Source: Chlorophyllum brunneum
Taxonomy: Eukaryota; Basidiomycota; Agaricomycetes; Agaricales; Agaricaceae
Assembly (NCBI GenBank): GCA_963576785.1
Contig: OY756142.1
Location: 2,852,001-2,916,000, forward strand
DNA length: 64,000 nucleotides
Direction of reading: 5' to 3'
Shown here: positions 12,946-25,106 of the stretch, one piece after another
How the letters are laid out: every line of letters begins with the position of its first letter
Numbering within the stretch: the first letter of the stretch is position 1
Notes under the pieces: model-generated
Database searches by the model: none
What the model was told of the DNA's origin: nothing
What the model saw: the letters and a program-made list of their open reading frames with translations, nothing else
Position numbers and translations under genes: made by a program

Positions 12946-13774
12946 ATGCCTCGATCAGCCAACAAATTCCTCCCCTTAGCGCGTTCGGTCGTCTTCGGTA
13001 TGTAGGAATTCTTGATTGATATCGAGTCCTTGACATGATTATCATATGGCAGGCGCTGTCTCCCTCTTGTCCTTCATGACGTTCATCATGAGTGCACATA
13101 TCCTCAGCTGGACGAACAAGTGGTATTCAGGATATTTTGATTTCGCTGCACTTGCAGTCGCTCTTTCCGTTCTTTCGGTGGTCACCTTTCCTACCATGTA
13201 TGGCTCACGTTTCCTGGCCCTCGGACCGTACTCACTTACTCTCTTTAATTACAGGCTCTACTTGGGCAAGGTTCGCACCGGAGCCCTTCCTTCTTTTATC
13301 GCCGTAGAACTCTGCTGGACATGTAATTCCTTAGACTGATATCGGTTTTCATTGGCTCATAGACCTTCAATAGGTTTACTCTGGATCCTGTGGCTTGCTT
13401 CTGCCGGTACCACTGCAAGTACCAATATAACCGGTGGACAATGTGGTGGTGGTCTCAGTAAGTCAATCGCAAGTTCTTCTGAGGCTATGTCACTGATCGT
13501 GTATGCAGACGGTTGGTCAACTGTCTGTGGCGAGACTAATGCTATTGAAGCCTTTGCTTTCCTTAATTGGCTCATGCGTGAGTAGTGCTTCTGTTCCATA
13601 TTCCACAAATCTTTACAACCGCTCTTAGTTATCGCCTACTTTATTGTCCTACTCGCTTCCTCCGTCGTGGCACTTCGAGCAGGCAATAGTCAGATTTGGA
13701 CCTCTGCAGTCAATAATGCCAACTTTGAGGGAGGCTCCGCCCTTGCCGATACACATGAGAAGACCTCCGTCTAA
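12946..13774 (+). CDS. MARVEL-like four-helix membrane protein
   Basis: This is a small integral membrane protein with four hydrophobic segments laid out like the MARVEL domain, which occurs at membrane apposition and eisosome-type sites. The start MPRSANKFLPLARSVVFG is followed by an intron, then helix 1 (AVSLLSFMTFIMSAHI), helix 2 (FAALAVALSVLSVVTF), helix 3 with CLLWILWLASAGTTAS after a splice, and helix 4 (LIAYFIVLLASSVVALRA). The 'LLWILWLASA' motif is typical of fungal MARVEL proteins. The loop before helix 4 is cysteine-containing. Six exons join in phase to a stop at 13772-13774; for exon 4 the acceptor at CAATAG must be used, because the nearer CATAG acceptor gives a stop. The tail is short and polar. 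Specific function is unknown. Confidence 0.72.
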
Positions 13775-14395
13775 TATGCCGCTGTCACTTCCCAAATATC
13801 CTCCCTCAAACGCCGACGCTACTCCTTCATCCTGATTCACCCTTCCTGCTGTTGTTCGGTCCAACAAACTGGGCTTTATCTTGCCCCAATACCAACTATA
13901 TCCAGCTCCTTTCATCACTCCCTTATATTGTAATGTTCGTTTCTCTGTATTCCTTGAAATGCAACGTTTTTGTGTACCCCTATTCCAAGTTGCAGGTTTC
14001 TGCTTATCCCGATCAGCGCTTTTGTATCTATTTTTCCTCATACCCACCGCCCGAGCCCGGGTGAGTAATGACGACAACTGGTTCAAAAAATTATCTCTAT
14101 TCACTCTCCAACTGGCTGCTGCTTTCATATATCTCACTTAAATGATGAGTTATGTGTACCCCGACGAAAACTCGTCCTATGATTGGACGCAGTTAAGCTG
14201 GAAACCAGACGGATCCTGCTAGGCTCCATGAATGCGCGGAACTGCGTCCTGCTCTTGTGCTCAGTCATTGTGCAATTGCATCCAGTTTTAGCTAGTTGCG
14301 TTTTCTGTGGCAGGAAAGACAGCAAGAGTAACAACACTCTATATACGATCAGATATACGTGTACATATATTACCATGCATGCACGATTATCCACA
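13775..14395. other. Convergent 3' intergenic, nothing recognised
   Basis: It lies between the stop codons of the MARVEL gene and NOP9. Open frames on both strands here have no family resemblance and no splice continuity with either neighbour. Confidence 0.4.
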
Positions 14396-17344
14396 TTAGC
14401 TAGCCTTCCGCTTCGTCTTCCGCTTCTCGCTTTTCGGAGCGACTTTGATGGCGCTAAGGACATCCTGCAGTCCTTTATCCGTGGCACCTCTGCCCACAAG
14501 TTCGTCTTCGACGCTGGTGCCTGTCTCAGGGACAGGCACGTCCAATCCGCTTTGGAGGGCTGCTTTTTTGACCTTGTTTCCGAGGGATGCGCTGAAGAGG
14601 ACATCAATTTCGTCCTCTCGTCTTTTCCGCTTTTTCGTCAGATGTATTGTGGGGGCTTCAGGCCGCACGACAGATTGCGGGGATGCGTTTTGTGATTTTA
14701 TCGCAGACGTCAATTGGCCATCAGCGTCAACTTGCCTCTTTTTCTCTGCTTGAAGGTTTCGCCATTCCTCGGGTTTGCGTTGGAGTAGGTAGAGGTTAAG
14801 ATTGCGAGAGAGGAATTTTCCGTAAAAAGAGCCAGCAATGAATTGTTGGTGAGGGAGGAGTGAGCGTGCAATTTTCTCCTGTACAAGTCGTAAGTGTGGA
14901 ACAAAGCTTGACTGAAGGGCATCACGAACTTTGAGGTAAGTGTCGGCAAAATCCCAGCACCGGTCAAATACTCGGCTGCCGAAGCGGTCGTCGGCGACCA
15001 GATGATAATGTCCGATAAAGCCCATAACGAATGCGCGTTTTGTTTTGGTCAATATTGCGGGTGAGCTCAAGAGGACGTCGTAAACCCGTGAGCTAACGCT
15101 ATTGTGAGCTAACTTGATTCGCTCTTCCAAAGGGAGTGAGTCCAGGCTATACAGAAGTGGTAAGATGTCTATGGTAGGGGACCGAGATCAAGGATAACCT
15201 TTGGATGACAACTTGATGATGTGACTCGGGAAGGTGGAGGAGGGACTGTAGGACAAGAGATCCCTGGATTTGGGGTTCCGCCAGGCTTTTCTCTTGTTTC
15301 CGTCTGTCGTGCGGACGTGTGCGACTTTCAGTATCAACAGGGGCCGACTTGCGTGAATGATAGTCCTGTCATCAGTAGTAAGTTTCACTCATGGGCGCTT
15401 AGAACAGTGATATTTACCTTGAACGGAAGTAAGTATAAAGCACATGGCACTAAATTCAGCCTCTGTTCGGCGGTCTTTAATTCAAATGCAGAAAGTACTG
15501 CCTTCAAAGGGAATCGGTGATCCCATTTCTGGAGAATATATCGATGACTCACTTTGACGACCTCTTCGCCGAGCGCCAGCAAACTAGCCGCCCTGTCTAT
15601 CGCAGCGCGCAAGACACCCAATCTTGACGCAGCTTCTCTTCTAATGAGTCACATAGCCAATTTCGATATGCAAACCACCATACCAATGATCTTCTGCCAA
15701 GAGTCATTTAGCTCCTGACAAGCGTCCGCTAGTTTCTGCTTGTCAGCTCTTTCAAATGCCTTGGCCACCACGAAGTTTGCCACAGGATGAACCGACAGGC
15801 GTGGCAGTTTTCCCTTCAGATAGAGATTCCATAGTACATGGAAGGCATCGTCCGGGGATCTGGAAATAATCGTTTCTAGGAGATGAGAAGACGTGGTATC
15901 GCGCAAGAGGGTATTCAAGTAATCAGAACCCTCGGAGGGAGGATTGCCTTCTCCTATATGGTGTGTTTATGGACAGCGGTTTGGGATATTAATAGTGGTC
16001 ACACTCAACTGCAAGCACTTATGATACCCACTGTTACTCTATCCATCAGCGAATCTGGTTCGCCCGAAGAACCTTGATCTGCCTCAACCTCCAATAGCAT
16101 CTACAAATGGGTGAATATGATCTTTCTGGGCAGCAACCGGGCCCGGAATACCTGTAACCCTGGACTGGCAACTTTGTTCGCGGCCATCGCCCGAACCTCA
16201 TTATCATCCAAATCGGATTTTATGACCTCTATAAACCTTCTCGCCATCTCACGGAACTCGATCGGGGGTTCTGAGTGTTTGACAGGCTCTTTCCCCTTTC
16301 CCTTCTCAAATACGGATTTCATCAAACCCTGCTTCGCTTTCCATGCAGTACTCTTTTTGGACCTGATGAATGAGGTGTCTGCCTGGGCTTTCTTGGCAAG
16401 ATTTGGGCAGAGTATGATCAATAGGCTTCGAATGACATGTGAGGCAAAGGGGTCCATGATGAGGTTCGAGAAGGTCGGCAGTAGTTCCTTCAAGCTGTTG
16501 AGAAAAGGGATAAATGTAAAAGGTAGGGACTAACCTCACAGATGTCAAGTACGAGCCGCTTCATTGTGCGGAGCTCGCCCTTATCTTGAGAATCAGGTAC
16601 TTGAGGATGAATCCCTTTCAACTTGTAGGTCGTCAGTAGACTAGCAATCGCGGTCTTGACCATCGCACAGTACCTCTCTCTGGACTGTATCCATTGCGAG
16701 CATGAACAACGTCTGGCATACATGGGATCCAAAGCGGTGGTTGACTAGGAGTCCATATCTAAATGTGCGTCAAAGATAGAACGCAATAGCTTGGGTAGGA
16801 CTTACGATCCGGCCAGGCTATCCATGAAGACACGACGAATAAAATCATCCATGGAATGTGCCATTCGTTCCAAAATGACCGAACAGTCCGGATCTGTTGC
16901 TAGTTGCTTTTCCTTTCCTTGCATCTCAGTTAATGCTGCAATGAAGAACAGCCGCCGCTCTGACAGATGCGTTCAAGAACTCTTAGCATCTCCCCACACC
17001 ACGACAAAAGGGTCAAACATACCTTCGTTAGGATCAAGATCAACAATCCCATCCACCCCTTCGACCTCCGCCTGGTTGTCCTGCCAGTGCCGAATTTGCA
17101 CGTCCACGGTCCTGAAATACGCCTTTACTTCCGCGTCTACAAACCCGAATGGGGCCTCCGGATTTATAGCTTCGGCATCGCTCTGACTGGCAGCAGGTGT
17201 GATCCAAGATGGCTGCGAGGGGTATGTCTGATCTCGGTTCAGCTCAAAGTTGTTCTCTTCCCCTTCATCATAGAAGTCTTGTTTTGCCTGCCCATGACTC
17301 TGGTTCTTGTGTCTTCGTCCCCTTTTGCGCAGACCGCGAGGCAT
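14396..17344 (-). CDS. NOP9: Nucleolar protein 9, Pumilio-repeat 40S biogenesis factor
   Basis: Nop9 is a nucleolar RNA-binding protein with Pumilio-like repeats, needed for 18S rRNA maturation. The start [15 protein letters not shown] matches the basic N terminus of the family ('MPRxxRKRGKK'). It is followed by an AYFRTVD-type helix and then repeats. These include a block reading [14 protein letters not shown], another reading [19 protein letters not shown], and a third with [19 protein letters not shown]; the 'FGSHV/FGSRV' signature marks helix 2 of successive Pumilio units. The tail is Lys/Arg-rich (KRKRREDE, then KRKTKRKAS*), as expected for a nucleolar protein. Several introns are needed. 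Start and stop are clear. Overall length and order agree with fungal Nop9 of about 700 residues. Confidence 0.85.
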
Positions 17345-17671
17345 AGTGGTGCATAGACGGAAGTGCCAAGTGCCGAACTTGGTTTTTAAAATCAAAAAAA
17401 AATGATGTCCGGAAGCTTTGGTCAGTCCGGGCCGGGACTCCTGTCAACCTGCCAGATGCCAGTCTCAGGCGTTCGATTCGAGTCTACATTGTTCATGTGG
17501 TGATGTACGCACCATCATAGTGCACTAGCTGCCCGGAGCTTGATACAATCTCATACAAAATATAGCAAATGTTATTTAACACACATTGTCAAAAAAAAAA
17601 ACAGGGAGCTCGTAAGGATCGTCAAGAAAGGTCCAAGGGGGTGATGTAGAAAGTAAATGGTTTCAAAGGAT

Positions 17672-18916
17672 TCACCGAATGCTCAGTGTCGACACCGAGA
17701 AATCAAACCCCTGATTCCGCCACACCGCTACCCTATCCCTAAAGTCCTTCGACAGCAACTTCATGGTCATTAGTTCAAAAGTCTTCAACTGCCCGGTAAC
17801 ACGGCTGTCTAACAAGGCCGATAGCATGGCCTGGTTCAAATACTCCCCTGAACACTGCAGCTTCAGAGTACTCAGCAAGGGAAGATGCTCGACACCACCC
17901 TGACCCATAGTCAGGTACGTGAGCACATCTTCTGTGACTTGATCAGGTTGTTGGCTCGCTAGTGAGAATTTTAGCTGTAGAGTTCTCAATCTGGATAGTC
18001 CATCCAAAGAGCTAATGATCTCGTGGTCCTGTAGGGGAAGATAGGCAAGTCCGAGGTTTTCGAGGGAACTAGCAGAGGAGTGGATAAAATGGGTGAACCG
18101 AGGGTGAACCGCTGTCCACTGCGAGTCTGCGCCACCTTGGGCCGGATTAACTAACCACTCCAAAGACAACGCTTTCAAACTCGTCATCGAAAGGCACCCC
18201 AGGAAATCAAGTAAGCTCCTTGCTGCTATTCCCGTCGGGTCATTTCCCTGAATGATCAGTTTGAATGACTTGAGAGATGGCAGTGCAAGCTTCTCCGGAT
18301 GTTCGCTGAGTGCGAACGGACAGGTGGCGTTGAGTGTGCACCACGTCAGGTTCCGGGCTGCGGACAAGATTTTGAAACATTCGTTCAGAGATTGAGTATT
18401 GTCATGATAGATTTGAAGGTCGAGCCCAGCCAGCTGTGACCATGGAATCCTGAACAAAGTAGTGTCGAAAGTCGAGTCCCATGGCTTGTTTAGGCGAACA
18501 GACAAGGAACGGAGTGCTGGTAGACTCCCTTTTGGAAGCTTGTCTGGGAGATGGGCTAGACCACCGCTGGGACCATGGAAGTGAACATGCTGCCATCGCG
18601 AAGCGTGGGAGAGGAGAATGGTGAGGAGCTCCGCCGATCGCAGATCGGGGACAGTTCCGGTGTAGTTGTGAATGATGCGAAACGAAAGGGGATGCTGCCG
18701 CGACCGACGCAGCCATAATTGTAATCGCCTCGTTACATCATGCTTCTCAGACTGCGAATAGCCTACCCCTTCCACAACGATCTCGAAACATGACCAAAGG
18801 CGTGGCGTAGTCGTGACCAAGTAATACCATGTCTTGCAGACGAGTGCCAAGGTTATGGGAGGGACATGTGAATCAATCCGCGGAAAGTCAGCTGGGCAGT
18901 GGCTGAAGATTTCCAC
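17672..18916 (-). CDS. F-box-like protein with leucine-rich C-terminal part
   Basis: This is a probable substrate-recognition subunit of an SCF ubiquitin ligase. An F-box-like segment opens the frame: after an upstream RLPFEICVEIF comes FSHCP, then TLALVCKTWYYLVTTTPRLW, the typical Agaricomycete 'LxxVCxxWxxlaxxTPxLW' pattern. The remaining 350 residues are leucine-rich, with regularly spaced SLxxLxL units resembling LRRs. The listed start is the first in-frame Met (18916), which cuts into the F-box. The coding frame continues upstream to about 18970 as SPFSRLPFEICVEIF, but no ATG occurs before an in-frame stop, so a further 5' exon is likely. Target proteins cannot be inferred. Confidence 0.72.
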   Translation of the reverse strand: MEIFSHCPADFPRIDSHVPPITLALVCKTWYYLVTTTPRLWSCFEIVVEGVGYSQSEKHDVTRRLQLWLRRSRQHPLSFRIIHNYTGTVPDLRSAELLTILLSHASRWQHVHFHGPSGGLAHLPDKLPKGSLPALRSLSVRLNKPWDSTFDTTLFRIPWSQLAGLDLQIYHDNTQSLNECFKILSAARNLTWCTLNATCPFALSEHPEKLALPSLKSFKLIIQGNDPTGIAARSLLDFLGCLSMTSLKALSLEWLVNPAQGGADSQWTAVHPRFTHFIHSSASSLENLGLAYLPLQDHEIISSLDGLSRLRTLQLKFSLASQQPDQVTEDVLTYLTMGQGGVEHLPLLSTLKLQCSGEYLNQAMLSALLDSRVTGQLKTFELMTMKLLSKDFRDRVAVWRNQGFDFSVSTLSIR

Positions 18917-20423
18917 GCAGATCTCGAACGGTAGTCGGCTGAAAGGTGAGTCCCTATTGTTGCCTGAGCCAAGTGAGGGCGACTGGTAGATTGAGGAACA
19001 TATTCAACTGCTGCTAATCATGCAAGCATAACTGATGCAACTCACTCGGGTGGAAGTGGGACGCGAAGAGCCCAAAGTGTGAGGCCACCGTTCGCAATGC
19101 AGTAACAGTGGAGAGCCCCTCTGCTGTTTGACAGACACAGGAAATGGCATTTGAGGTGTCGTCTCGGGGGTCGAACGTCAGAATGTAATGGTGAGTAAGG
19201 ATAGAAATAGAAAGTTAGTGCAGAGGATGGGAGTTTGGACACAAGTTACAAGGGCCCCCGTCGCCTTTTGAGGGTCGTACGGGTGCCCTAATGGCGGTCC
19301 AAGTCCAAGAAATCTAAACTGAACGTGAACCAGTAAAATAGAATAAAAAATAATCCCACGAACCAGCCGTGTTGAGTTTGGTGAGAGGTTCGGCTCAGGG
19401 AAGTTACAAGTCACAGTTCTAAAGATAGCTGATGAACCCATGATCCTGTGACTTGAGGACAAACCCTGAATTGGCTACCCAATCTCCACAGGCACCTTGT
19501 ACTATGAATATGCACGAATCCCCTATTGTTTGCTAGATTTGCTATAGGGGGCATTTCAACATCTCTCACCTCCGACAAGAAGAAAATCATCGGAGCCTGA
19601 GCCTTGTGCAATGGTGGCCGTGCTCGTCATCCTAACCAAATTCTCCGCCCAGTCACACTGACCCTATTGTAAGAAGTTGGAAACCGGAGAAGTCATGTCA
19701 ACCTGGTCCTTTATCAATTGATCGTAAGTCAGACAGGAAAACAACAACGAGTTCGTTTCATCTTTTGACTAACAAACGCCGTGCGCATTCGGTTGTTTCC
19801 TATGCGATCACCAATAAATGTCACCCTAGGCTTGTGGCGACAGACCAGGATAAACAGCGGTGTTTAGGTTACCTGGGCTCTAGTAAATCTGGACCCACGA
19901 ACAGGCGAAGACAAAGTCGTTCTGAAACGTCAAACAAATGAACGGGGACCGTAGCGACCGAGGTTTACCACGGGGTGCGCAGAGACGCCAAAGCATGACG
20001 CAACCCGACGCCGCCAGCTCAGCTGAGTAATTCTCTGTTGAATAATGTAAGCGCAACGGAAACGTATCCAGAAACAGGCGCGACAGTCAACAGGCCTTAG
20101 AGTTTGAAGTCTGATGACAGATATACGATCACAATGGCCGGAATAGTTACTACTGGCAACCGTTCATAGTATTCATAAAATGTCGATACAAATGAGTGAT
20201 AACCATGACGGCCAAATACGTTTCTTACTCAGATCGTCGGCCTCGTGAACGTTGTGAATGACCGACGGCATAAAGTCGCGTGCGCGCCCTGCACAAGCGA
20301 GCTGAGCGTTCCACTCAGACTTTCTGGAATAAAGCAGGGAGGACGGAAAATAAACCAGGTGAACCGAGCAAGCCCCGAATAGCAATATAACAATCTCGAC
20401 ATATCTACGGCTAAGATGGTACA
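18917..20423. other. Intergenic plus probable missing 5' exon of the F-box gene
   Basis: The first 50-60 bases continue the F-box reading frame. The remainder, about 1.4 kb, shows short frames without family resemblance. It should hold the F-box promoter and the terminator of the GTPase gene. No repeat or RNA gene was seen. Confidence 0.4.
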
Positions 20424-22878
20424 TCAGAAAAATTTGGTGAAGTCGTAACTGCTAGGGTCGGCAGTCGCGCTGGCCTTGGTGAGAGAATTCGAAACGTTGG
20501 CAATCTTTCCATCAGCTTTTTTGTGCTCCTTTGGTAGAGCTGGCTTGAGGTGTTTTTGTTTCGTCACAGTTACGGACTTTTTCAGGATAGATTTTGGTTC
20601 TTGTTCCTGTTGATAACGCTTGGTGGGAGGCTGTGTTGGTTCGTTTTGGTGATGTGAAGCAAAGGCGACCTTCTTCGTGGGTTGTAGAGAAACCAAAGAC
20701 GCCGCCCGTTTCCGTTTTTGTATAACGTCCTTCGGGAGAGGTGGTTCTATTTCCATCTCTTCATTCAGATTTTGACAGACCTCCTCTTCCTCGCTTTCAC
20801 TTTCTTCTTCTTCCCCCTCTCCATCCGCATTCATCATCTTATCATCCGCCACTTCGTCACCCTCCTCGTCACCTCCCATCTCTTCCTCCCACGGCCTCTC
20901 CAGACCCACCTCCCGCTTTTCCGTACCGGATGCCAACAATTTCACTAGTCCACCGTTTTTCCGGATCTCCTTTCTCAATCGGACATGGTTGAGAATCGCG
21001 TCGTCGGCTCTGTTTACCGTTGGAGAAAATTGCGTGTTTCCAGCGACCGGTGGTAATGTATAGCGAGCGAACTTCCCGGTGTTCCAATCCCGTAGTACGA
21101 TTTTGGACGCCCCGGTCAAATCAAGTTCTCCTCGCTAGACGGATGTCAAGGGGGGTCATCAATCAGGTGCTAGGGCAAATTAGGACAATCAAACAAATAT
21201 ACCTTCTTCAGTAGTTGATTGGAGCGCGCAACCCCAGACAAAAATGCGGTACTATCTCCCTTGGTGAACGCTGGTAAACTGTACATCACCATGAGGTCTT
21301 CTGGGCTTGCACGAGACACGATGTGGGAGACTTTGGTGAGCGCCGGTGCTAAAGTTAGTCCTAGGCAATTGGCACTATTTGTCAGGGAACATACCAGCCG
21401 CAGACGGGTCCTTGAGTCGATCGATCCTGCCTTTACAGCGAAGCAGGATGTCGCGGGCCCGCAGATCTTCAAGAGAATCTCCCTCGTTTCCAGTTGACCA
21501 TAACAAGCCGGGAGTATCAATAAATCGAATCGGTTTGGCATCTGCTTCTAATATTAACTCTTGGGGAAGCACTGTCGTCGTAGGGCCCCTAGACGATGTT
21601 GACAGAGAATAGACAGGTAATGAAGCATTACGGAGGAGGCTGTTCAAAAACGAGCTCTTCCCTGCCTTTCGTACAAAGAAAAGGACCGGTGTAAGCGTTA
21701 TGCAAGTGAATATACGAAGTGACAATTTCACGAAGTTGTGAATAATGCGCAGCGAGTCGAGAGTGAAGGACTCACATTAGTAAGACCAGCTACCGCGACG
21801 TTCAGGGGACTTCCTCCCTTCTCTTCAGCCCAGCTCGACAATTGTGCGAGTATAGCCTCAGCACCTAGTGCGTCGTTCTTTGGAGCTTTTGCTTTCCCCT
21901 TCGCTTGGACAGGAATGCTGGGTTCCAGGGTTACGGGTAGAAATGCTGTGGCCGATCTGAATAGGAATGTGGGATGCTCTCGTCGAAAGAAGGTTAACCA
22001 CGCGGACAATGACTCCCGAGGGCATGTATCTACCAGTTGCGCAGTGTAAGCATATCCCGAGAAATCGCGAAATCAAATGGTTCATGACTCACCAATTTTG
22101 TTTAATACCAGGAGGACCTTCTTTCCTTCCATAGCCTTCTCCAAACATAAGCTGCGGAACGCCAAGGGATCCCGTGCATCCAGAACCTCCAGCAGCACAT
22201 CCGAACCATCCAACACAGCCTTCAGAGTGGGTAGATCATGGTTCACAAGTATCGGAGTTCCCTCTTCGTCATCATCGTCCACCGTTTCCACCATCTTCTT
22301 CTCCATTGTGGTAAATTTAGGGTTGATGAGCTTGGCTGATATGCTAGCAATTGCGTCACTGCCAACATCCAAATTTTTCGATTCTAGCAAGTTCTCCTGG
22401 TTTTGATCATCGTTCACAGGGTTCTGGGCTTCAGATTCGGCCTCCTGTCGCCGTGCAAGTCTCTTCTCTTCTTTGCGTTTATCCTTCTCCTCGGTAGCCT
22501 GCATGGTGTCCCGATAGCGGCTTGAGAATTATCACGCGAGATGGGATGGGATATGACTCACTATCCTTCGCTGCTCAGCTACTTCAGCCAAGATTTGGTC
22601 CTTGTATGGGAAATCGTTCGGAATCCCAGGATCTTTTTTGTGTTCTATCGAAATGACTCGTAAGGAACAGTATGCAAGACAAAAGATCGCGACGTACTTG
22701 ATTTCCATTGGGGGTTCTTCTTCGCTTCCTTTGCTTTTTTCTTGCGACTTTCCTTGGCTTTGCGCTGGATTTTCCGACGGTCGTTGGTCGACCGGCGATT
22801 GCTCGTCTCTAAACTATTGTTAGTGGTGGCATGCGATGTCAAGAATGCGTGAGATTTACGTTTTCTTATCCGTGGCAT
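20424..22878 (-). CDS. Nucleostemin/GNL3-type circularly permuted nucleolar GTPase
   Basis: These YlqF/YawG-type GTPases act in nuclear maturation and export of the 60S subunit (yeast Nug1, fission yeast Grn1, animal GNL3). The start MPRIRKRKSH opens a long basic coiled-coil region. The GTPase motifs come in permuted order: G4 as LLVLNKIG, then later, across an intron, G1 as GLTNAGKSSFLNSLL, a GTT-type G2 region (RGPTTTVLPQE) and G3 as FIDTPGLLW. The family hallmark ARDPLAFRS precedes G4. The C-terminal third is acidic (EEEESESEEEE) then Lys-rich and probably disordered. The stop is at 20424. All exon joins tested keep frame. Which of the yeast Nug1/Grn1 names is the true orthologue was not settled, so no symbol is given. 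Confidence 0.85.
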
Positions 22879-23682
22879 GGGTGAGGAAAGTACGAAGTTG
22901 TCCGCGTTAACAAAAAAATGTGGGAGTTGGACATCGTGGGAAAGTGCGGTATGGGGATAAATATAACCACACGTATGCTCCTCGCGATCATACGCTGCCA
23001 ATACACTGATTCGTCTTGCCTCACGACAACAAAGTTTATGGGACGGCCATCTTCCATTGTTCCATGTATTAAGAAGTACAGGCTCGTATTCAACGTATCG
23101 AAATAGTCGCCACCTGTGAGAAAAGGATGGAACCTTCATACCTAAGGAAAACAAAACAAGCCCAGAAGAGCATGAAGGGCTATACCAAAGGAGACGCACA
23201 TGGATACCGAATCCACAGATTACGGGTGGGCGAACCCACATCTAACAAGGGCTTCTCTGGCCTGTGGACAACGGATCTGACTTGCACTCGTGCTGTGGCG
23301 CCACCCGGGCTGGTTACAGGTACATAACGATTCCCGAATTGTTCACGGCACTTGTTGTGCCGTCATCTTCGACTGCAATTCATTGCTTTGACCTCGTTAT
23401 CCTTCTACGCAAGGCTGATAAACGCCGGTTTTGAATATGTACAAGGTTGAGGAACATCGGGAAAGCTTGTACTTGCAAACATTAAGATACTAGACGACGA
23501 GAGAAAACTTGCAAGTAGACAATTGTAGTTGAAGCATAAATTTTTGAAGGATACTGGAGTCAAAGCTTCGGAACGTTGGTTGAACAAGTTGAATCTTGGT
23601 GCTTGCAGGTTTTGCCCGTCACGCCACCATAAGATGCCTGGACAACCATCGCAGAGCAGTGAAGCAAACAAAACAATACCTT
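22879..23682. other. Intergenic, nothing recognised
   Basis: It lies upstream of the nucleostemin-type gene and downstream of the Tra2-like gene, so it holds one promoter and one terminator. Short frames on both strands lack family resemblance. Confidence 0.4.
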
Positions 23683-24734
23683 CTACCAACGAGCGCTATC
23701 TCCAGAGCCATTCTGTACTGCTGCTGGCGCCGCTGCGTCGAAGTCACGGTTGCGTGACGGACTGCTGCCTCTTGGAGGGCTACGAGAGTAGCTCCGGCGG
23801 CGCCGATAGTCAGGTGAGTATCGACGAGGTGGGCTTCGGCGGTCGCGCCAATCTCTATTGTCCCTGCCGTAAGGATCACGTTCGCGGTCCCTATCACTCC
23901 TGCGGTAGTCCCGGTCGCGATGGTCGCGATCACGATCACGGTAGTCCCTAAAGTCACGATCGCGATAATGGTCACGGTGACCAGATTTTCTATGACCCAT
24001 GTACTCTCCTGGAGTGGGAGCGTGCGGCCTGTCAGTTACGGAATAATCAACACGAATACGACGGCCGTTGAGTTCCTGTGTCAATTTTAGTAAGGGCAAA
24101 TTCGTTCATGAAAGCCAACATACAACGCCGTTGAGTTCTTGAATACAACGTGCCGCCTCATCAACAGTCGACATTTTAATGAAACCGAATCCACGGGAAC
24201 GGTCAGACTATATGTGGTCAACTAACAACGGCACAGCCCTGAGCAGAAAGCTTTACTCACACGCTGGTCATATACGATGGTGACTTTTTCAACTCGTCCA
24301 AAACGACTGAATTCGTCATCCAAGTCGCGTTCTACTGTGCGAATGCTCAAACCGAACACCCCAAGCACGTTAGAGGCAGGGGGCGCCTGCTAGGTCTCAT
24401 AAGCATGAAACAAGTAACCAAGAATATAACACGATAAAACTGACAACGGGAGCATGAGGGGGACGCCTAGGAGGAGGCGAACGCCTTCGGTAGCTAGGGC
24501 TCTTGAAGCCGGCTTTCTCGCCGTTGCTACGAGCTTCAGGGCTCCGAGAACGCGATCTGCCACGAGGAGCAGCCGAGTCGCGATCATTAGTCGCCGGAGC
24601 AGTGGGGGGCGCGTTGTATGCGTCGGAGTACGGGTCCACTGTGTTTTGCGACGCTGGTTCTCCGTACTGTAAACATTTCAGATGAGTTAAAACCCGGAAT
24701 TTTGTTGGGGAGTACGCCAGCGAAAACTCACCAT
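23683..24734 (-). CDS. Tra2-like SR splicing factor with one RRM
   Basis: This is an RNA-binding SR protein resembling Transformer-2, which recognises exonic splicing enhancers. The N-terminal region is RS-rich ([13 protein letters not shown]). One RRM follows: [20 protein letters not shown], an RNP1-like [10 protein letters not shown], and RIRVDYSVT at the end. The C-terminal arm is a long repetitive Arg/Asp/Tyr tract ([20 protein letters not shown]) and ends SPSRNRD...GDSARW*. Alternating N- and C-terminal RS regions around a single RRM is the Tra2 layout. The first coding exon is only the ATG (24732-24734); intron 24667-24731 follows and the frame resumes at TACGGAGAACC. Reading through that intron gives an early stop, so the splice is required. 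Confidence 0.82.
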
Positions 24735-25106
24735 GATGGTTCGACAGAAAGGAAAATGTTTGCACGTGTTTGTAAGGGTGGTCAATATAACGTCACAAAT
24801 AGGCGCTAATGGCTCCGCGCACGGACTCTCGACTCCACCGCTCCTGGCAGAGGGCAATCAGAATCTCCCCTTCGGCGAGTGAGTCCCCAGTATTTGCATG
24901 CTCTAACTGTGTTCGAGTATCTGTGATTATACAAAGCTCATCACCGCAGATATATGCCGGATATATGGAAGTCGGTGAGAAAGGGGTATTCTCGGAAATT
25001 GCCATCATTTCCGTCGGAGCTTGAATCTTATTTCGCGACTGCACAGTTCATCAAGCCTCGGGCTCAGGGATAACATACCCAAACACGAACTCCGGCCAGA
25101 ACCAAG
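24735..25106. promoter_or_regulatory. Bidirectional promoter, Tra2-like / RPL18
   Basis: About 370 bases separate two divergent genes, so their promoters must share this interval. A minus-strand open frame (24793-25044) runs through it without family resemblance and is not called as a gene. No specific factor site was identified. Confidence 0.5.

Noticed and set aside
13649..14137. Minus-strand frame of 162 residues over the MARVEL gene's last exon
   Set aside because: Antisense to a conserved membrane-helix exon, with no independent support.
24793..25044. Minus-strand frame of 83 residues between the Tra2-like gene and RPL18
   Set aside because: It sits in the shared promoter, has no family resemblance and overlaps the RPL18 start.
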